From contig NZ_PQVJ01000019.1 of assembly GCF_002921135.1 (NCBI RefSeq), positions 62,001 through 126,000 on the forward strand: a DNA stretch of 64,000 bases. Direction: 5' to 3'. A program made the position numbers and the translations under genes. Origin of the DNA: Avibacterium gallinarum. Lineage in GTDB: Bacteria > Pseudomonadota > Gammaproteobacteria > Enterobacterales > Pasteurellaceae. The notes below the pieces were generated by a model. It was given only the letters and a program-made list of their open reading frames with translations, was not told the origin of the DNA and ran no database searches. The stretch's first letter is position 1. Each line of letters begins with the position of its first letter. Positions 60,429-64,000 of the stretch are shown one piece after another.

Positions 60429-60529
60429 TGTCTTTACTCCTTTTCGAGCCAAATTGCGTTTTCATTCTAAGAATCCCTCAGCAAAAAGTAAAGGTTATGT
60501 AAATAGCTTCTCTTTTCTTCGCTTCTTTT

Positions 60530-60545
60530 TGTGATACAGATCATA
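60530..60545. promoter_or_regulatory. CRP-like site upstream of the PTS operon
   Basis: TGTGA-TACAGA-TCATA matches the CRP consensus at 9 of 10 core positions, 123 bases before the EIIAB gene. A TTGCAATCGGTTGCA-like palindrome (TGCAATCGGTTGCA, about 60602-60615) downstream could be a LacI-type operator. Confidence 0.65.
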
Positions 60546-60667
60546 TTTTCAACAAAAAGACGTTTAATCTGCCAAAAATTAGGATTACACTTTCTGAGTA
60601 TTTGCAATCGGTTGCATTGCTTTACTTATTTTGCTGAAACGTTTTTTCAAACAAATTTGGAGGTTAT

Positions 60668-61642
60668 ATGACCCATATTATTGTTGCAACGCACGGTAAA
60701 TTTTCAGAAGAACTGGTAAATTCAGCGGCAATGGTTTACGGCGAAGATGAAAATACCCACGTTGTAACCTTTTTACCGGGTGAGGGTGGAGAGCATTTAG
60801 TCGAGAAATATCAGGCGATTATTGCCCAATTACCAGAAAATGAACCCGTTCTATTTTTGGTGGATTTATTTGGTGGTAGCCCTTATAACGCGGCAAGCCG
60901 TGTTGCCACAATGCGTGGAGAAAATACAGATATTGTAACTGGCGTGAATTTGCCAATGCTACTTGAGGTGTTAGACGCGAAAGACGACGCTTCTCTCGCG
61001 GAATTAGTGAGTACGGCAAAAGAAGTGGGCGTGGCGGCAGTGCGTTCGTTCCAGCCTGAGAAAACCACAACAAAACAGGTAGCGCCTGCTCAAGTTGCCA
61101 CTTCAGAAACACCAAAAACTTCAGAAAAAAGCACCGCACTTACTGGCAATATGAATATTTCTTTATTACGCATTGATAGCCGTTTGATTCACGGTCAGGT
61201 GGCGACCTCTTGGGCGAAAGCAGTGAAGTGCGAGGCGATTTTTGCGGTGAGTGACGAAGTGTCTGAAGATCCAATCCGCCGTGATTTGCTCTTGCAAGTT
61301 GCGCCAGAACATTTGAAATCCTATGTGATTCCCGTAGAAAAAGCCATTAAGGTTTACCACAATCCGAAATATGCAGGGAAGAATATTCTGTGGCTGGTAA
61401 CCAATCCAACAGATATTGTTCGCCTAATTGAAGGGGGCGTGAAAGTGGATAAAGTGAATGTGGGCGGTATGACTTATAAAGAAGGCAATCAGCAGCTTTC
61501 ACAAGCGGTTACCGTAAACCAACAAGATGTGGAAGCGTTCCGTAAATTATTAGATTTAGGGGTTGATCTGAGCTTGCAACAAGTGGCAAGCAGCCCGAAA
61601 GAACCATTAACCAAACAAAAACTTGACGCATTAAAATTCTAA
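60668..61642 (+). CDS. manX: Mannose-family PTS EIIAB component
   Basis: 324-residue fusion of two cytoplasmic PTS domains. EIIA (about 1-130) has the phosphorylated His in IIVATHGKFSEEL. EIIB (about 160-324) has MNISLLRIDSRLIHGQVATS with its phospho-His. They are joined by a Thr/Lys/Ala-rich linker (about residues 130-158) whose DNA contains a perfect uptake signal ACCGCACTT (61133-61141). It phosphorylates incoming hexose (mannose, glucose, glucosamine or related). GGAGGTTAT precedes the ATG. First gene of the operon. Confidence 0.93.
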   Translation: MTHIIVATHGKFSEELVNSAAMVYGEDENTHVVTFLPGEGGEHLVEKYQAIIAQLPENEPVLFLVDLFGGSPYNAASRVATMRGENTDIVTGVNLPMLLEVLDAKDDASLAELVSTAKEVGVAAVRSFQPEKTTTKQVAPAQVATSETPKTSEKSTALTGNMNISLLRIDSRLIHGQVATSWAKAVKCEAIFAVSDEVSEDPIRRDLLLQVAPEHLKSYVIPVEKAIKVYHNPKYAGKNILWLVTNPTDIVRLIEGGVKVDKVNVGGMTYKEGNQQLSQAVTVNQQDVEAFRKLLDLGVDLSLQQVASSPKEPLTKQKLDALKF

Positions 61643-61658
61643 TTAAGAGGACTTATTT

Positions 61659-62456
61659 ATGACGACTATGGAAATTATCCTCGTTACCCTTGTTGCCGCA
61701 ATTTGCGGTATGGGGAGCGTGTTAGATGAAAGACAAACTCACCGTCCACTAGTGGCTTGTACGCTGATCGGTTTAGTGCTAGGTGATATTACTTCTGGCG
61801 TGATTATTGGCGGTACGCTCGAAATGCTTGCCCTTGGCTGGATGAACGTTGGGGCGGCAATGGCGCCTGATGCAGCCTTAGCCTCGGTGATCGCAGCTAT
61901 TTTGGTGATCAAAGGTGGGCAAGATAAAGGCACGGCGATCGCTATCGCCATTCCTGTGGCAGCGGCCGGGCAGGTGCTAACCATTTTTGTGCGAACCCTC
62001 ACGATTTTCTTACAACATAAAGCCGATGATTTTGCTAAACAGGCAAATTTCAGAGGTATTGAACTGTGCCATTTTTCAGGCTTAGCCTTACAAGCGTTAA
62101 GGGTAGCTATTCCAACTTTCTTCGTGGCACTAGTGGCAGGCACAGATACTGTAACCACTGCCTTAAATGCGATTCCTGAAGTAGTAACCCGTGGCTTACA
62201 AATTGCAGGGGGCTTCATCGTGGTTGTGGGCTATGCAATGGTGATTAATATGATGCGTGCTGGCGTGTTAATGCCGTTTTTCTTTATCGGCTTTGTCATC
62301 GCCTCTTTCTCAAACTATAACCTTGTTGGTTTAGGGTTATTAGGGGCCTGCTTAGCATTAATTTATATCCAATTAAACCCACGTTTTAATCAAGCAACCC
62401 TGCCTGCTGCAAGTGCGAGAAAAGAACTTGCAGATGATGAACTTGAAGGTCTATAA
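61659..62456 (+). CDS. manY: Mannose-family PTS EIIC component
   Basis: 265-residue inner-membrane channel component. Hydrophobic helices with GSVLDERQTHRPLVACTLIG, GGTLEMLALGWMNVGAAMAPD and ASVIAAILVI are typical of ManY. It pairs with EIID to form the sugar pathway. AAGAGG precedes it 17 bases after manX. The C-terminal tail is short and charged (SARKELADDELEGL). Confidence 0.94.
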   Translation: MTTMEIILVTLVAAICGMGSVLDERQTHRPLVACTLIGLVLGDITSGVIIGGTLEMLALGWMNVGAAMAPDAALASVIAAILVIKGGQDKGTAIAIAIPVAAAGQVLTIFVRTLTIFLQHKADDFAKQANFRGIELCHFSGLALQALRVAIPTFFVALVAGTDTVTTALNAIPEVVTRGLQIAGGFIVVVGYAMVINMMRAGVLMPFFFIGFVIASFSNYNLVGLGLLGACLALIYIQLNPRFNQATLPAASARKELADDELEGL

Positions 62457-62471
62457 GAGAAGGAATTGATT

Positions 62472-63302
62472 ATGTCAGAGAAAAAACAATTAACGAAAGC
62501 GGATATTCGTAGCACTTACTGGCGTTCAACATTTTTATTAGGCTCATTTAACTTTGAGCGTATGCAAGCAATGGGTTTTTGTGTATCAATGATTCCTGCC
62601 ATTAAGCGTTTATACAGTAAAAAAGAAGATCAAGCCGATGCGTTAAAACGCCACCTTGAATTTTTTAATACCCAGCCTTGGGTGGCTTCCTCCATTATCG
62701 GCGTAACCGCAGCAATGGAGCAAGAACGTGCTAACGGTGCGACAGACATTGATGATGCGGCGATTAGTGGCGTGAAAGTGGGGTTAATGGGACCATTAGC
62801 TGGTGTGGGTGATCCGATTTTCTGGGGAACATTACGCCCTGTCCTTGCAGCCTTAGGGGCTGGCTTAGCCATTAGCGGTAGCCTTTTAGGGCCATTATTA
62901 TTCTTTATTGGAATTAATATTTTCCGTGCATTAACCCGTTGGTATGGTTTCCATTATGGTTATGCAAAAGGCACGGAAATCGTGCAAGATATGGGCGGTG
63001 GTCGCTTACAAAAATTAACCCAAGGGGCATCAATTCTCGGTTTATTTGTTATGGGGGCATTGGTATCCAAATGGACAACCATCAATATTCCGCTTGAATT
63101 ATCGCGTTATGTTAATGCACAAGGACAGGAAGTGGTAACTACTGTGCAAAGTGTGTTAAATGAATTGCTTCCGGGGCTTGCCGCATTGGGTTTAACTTTC
63201 TTGTGTATGTACTTATTACAGAAAAAAGTGAACGCAATGTACATTATTTTTGCCTTGTTTGGTGTGGGCATTGTGGGATATTATTTTGGTATCTTAGCTT
63301 AA
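62472..63302 (+). CDS. manZ: Mannose-family PTS EIID component
   Basis: 276 residues. The soluble N-terminal portion has STYWRSTFLLGSFNFERMQA, then NTQPWVASSIIGVTAAMEQ and GLMGPLAGVGDPIFWGTLRP, all standard for EIID; membrane helices follow. AGAAGGAATTGATT before the ATG at 62472 sets the start; an upstream TTG is in frame. E. coli ManZ is 283 residues. Together with manY it forms the membrane complex, also a common receptor for bacteriocins and phage DNA entry in other bacteria. Confidence 0.94.
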   Translation: MSEKKQLTKADIRSTYWRSTFLLGSFNFERMQAMGFCVSMIPAIKRLYSKKEDQADALKRHLEFFNTQPWVASSIIGVTAAMEQERANGATDIDDAAISGVKVGLMGPLAGVGDPIFWGTLRPVLAALGAGLAISGSLLGPLLFFIGINIFRALTRWYGFHYGYAKGTEIVQDMGGGRLQKLTQGASILGLFVMGALVSKWTTINIPLELSRYVNAQGQEVVTTVQSVLNELLPGLAALGLTFLCMYLLQKKVNAMYIIFALFGVGIVGYYFGILA

Positions 63303-63375
63303 TTTATCGGGCGGTTTAGTGAATAAACCGCTTTTTTATTATCAGTTGGCAAGAGAGCAAAAGAAGGAATATTTA

Positions 63376-63753
63376 ATGAAGTTTAAAGATCTGATCAAAG
63401 CCCCCGAAAGTGAAGGGTACCTAAAAAATAGCTCCAAATTAATTACCGCACTTTTTATTATTGGCGGTATTGCCTATTACCCAACGAAAGGATATGGCAC
63501 GGTGATTGCCCTGGTAATCGCTCTGATGATATTGGTAGGGCAAAAATTATTACTTTCACAAATTAATAAAGATTTTGCGGAAATGTATTTCGCTAAATCA
63601 CAATTTGAGCAAAATCAGAACCCTGAGTATCTCACTTTTATCCTTCTCCGTTCTGATCAAATTCTGCAAGACAATAAGGTGCTATCGCAGAAAGCGAAAA
63701 AAGAATTATCGGCTTTACAGCAATATGCCACAGAAAAATCTAAACAAATATAG
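63376..63753 (+). CDS. Hypothetical membrane protein downstream of the mannose PTS genes
   Basis: 125 residues. Two adjacent hydrophobic helices (LITALFIIGGIAYY and VIALVIALMILVGQKLLL) sit in the first half, then a basic, helical C-terminus. AAGAAGGAAT upstream of ATG 63376 decides the start; the frame is open to 63319. It is 73 bases after manZ and probably in the same transcript. It does not look like ManO/DUF956, the usual extra gene of such operons in Gram-positives. Function unknown. Confidence 0.65.
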   Translation: MKFKDLIKAPESEGYLKNSSKLITALFIIGGIAYYPTKGYGTVIALVIALMILVGQKLLLSQINKDFAEMYFAKSQFEQNQNPEYLTFILLRSDQILQDNKVLSQKAKKELSALQQYATEKSKQI

Positions 63754-63935
63754 TCGGTTAAGTTCAAAATAAGACGAGGATTTAATCTGTAGATAGTACA
63801 AATTGTATGGTAAGGTTCGTAGCCTTGTATGAAAGTGAAATCAATTTAGCTATATTTTGTTAAACGATTATAAATGGGCTTAATGCAATGATTAAGCCCA
63901 TAAAAACTAAGGAAAAAATGACCGCACTTGAAGTA

Positions 63936-64000
63936 TTAATGCGGTAGCTCAGGGAAGAGCATTTTTATCACATCTAACGTCAAACGGCGGGATTTTCCTG
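63936..64000 (-). CDS. 3' end of an unidentified gene (partial)
   Basis: A minus-strand frame enters from the window end and stops at TAA (63936-63938). The visible residues are GKSRRLTLDVIKMLFPELPH. Composition is protein-like, and intergenic sequence with an uptake signal (ACCGCACTT near 63921) follows. Too little is present for identification; other frames stop earlier. Confidence 0.4.
   Translation of the reverse strand, partial: GKSRRLTLDVIKMLFPELPH

Noticed and set aside
63940-63965. tRNA-like D-arm sequence GCGGTAGCTCAGGGAAGAGC
   Set aside because: No acceptor, anticodon or T arm can be folded around it, and it fits the end of a coding frame on the minus strand.

Overview
The window is chromosomal DNA of a member of the Pasteurellaceae. 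The main evidence is the very frequent 9-mer AAGTGCGGT / ACCGCACTT, the DNA-uptake signal of the Haemophilus influenzae-type branch of the family (Haemophilus, Aggregatibacter, Avibacterium, Pasteurella). It occurs in genes, between genes, and as inverted pairs that form terminators. Gene content and protein similarity agree: crp-yheU-slmA-dut-coaBC-radC-rpmB-rpmG, a gal/mgl locus, a large trimeric autotransporter and AT-rich low-to-medium GC composition. I cannot name the species from sequence alone.

Layout. 1-2 kb: end of emrA plus emrB (drug efflux). 2-7 kb: crp, yheU, slmA, dut and coaBC on the minus strand, then radC, rpmB and rpmG on the plus strand. 7-11 kb: mutM, folA, yjjB-yjjP, proB. 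10.9-12.1 kb: a frameshifted Abi_2/AbiF-family HEPN gene preceded by a hairpin-rich, terminator-ended segment that looks like its non-coding RNA partner. 12.1-20.4 kb: a coherent galactose regulon (galT-galK-galM minus, galS-mglB-mglA-mglC plus) with three GalS-type operators and an excellent CRP site. 20.4-22.6 kb: a gene-poor repeat zone with four ~250-bp tandem units built from REP-like hairpins, an IS481-type transposase remnant and a structured intergenic element. 22.6-28.1 kb: yjjV-type TatD nuclease, a Nudix hydrolase, ppiB, cysS, and the nitric-oxide pair hmp/nsrR with a near-perfect NsrR box. 28.2-33.8 kb: glyS and glyQ separated by a small cassette holding a DUF559 nuclease-like gene with an internal deletion, a periplasmic protein, a YhcG/DUF1016 nuclease and a glutaredoxin-like gene. 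34.1-39.7 kb: a 1.86-kilo-residue trimeric autotransporter adhesin. 40.4-43.2 kb: pabC-like and pabB divergent from pabA, then dps. 43.3-49.4 kb: adhE, a broken membrane-protein gene, a pirin, ypfJ and a BON-LysM protein. 49.6-57.5 kb: tig-clpP-clpX, rluC, rne and tRNA-Ser(UGA). 57.8-64 kb: a tiny membrane protein, aspA, a Cof-type phosphatase, a mannose-family PTS operon and the end of one more gene.

The genes form several functional groups: sugar capture and catabolism under GalS/CRP (mgl, gal, PTS); anaerobic carbon metabolism (adhE, aspA, putative succinate exporter yjjPB) with FNR/CRP-like boxes; folate synthesis (folA, pabABC); protein quality control (tig, clpPX); nitric-oxide detoxification (hmp/nsrR).

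The most interesting locus is the AbiF-like gene with its putative upstream RNA (10940-12121). The reading frame breaks exactly at an A-AAA-AAC heptamer, and a -1 shift there restores the HEPN catalytic motif. The tandem REP/BIME-like array (20.4-21.4 kb) is second. All calls come from reading the sequence and family knowledge; no searches were run.
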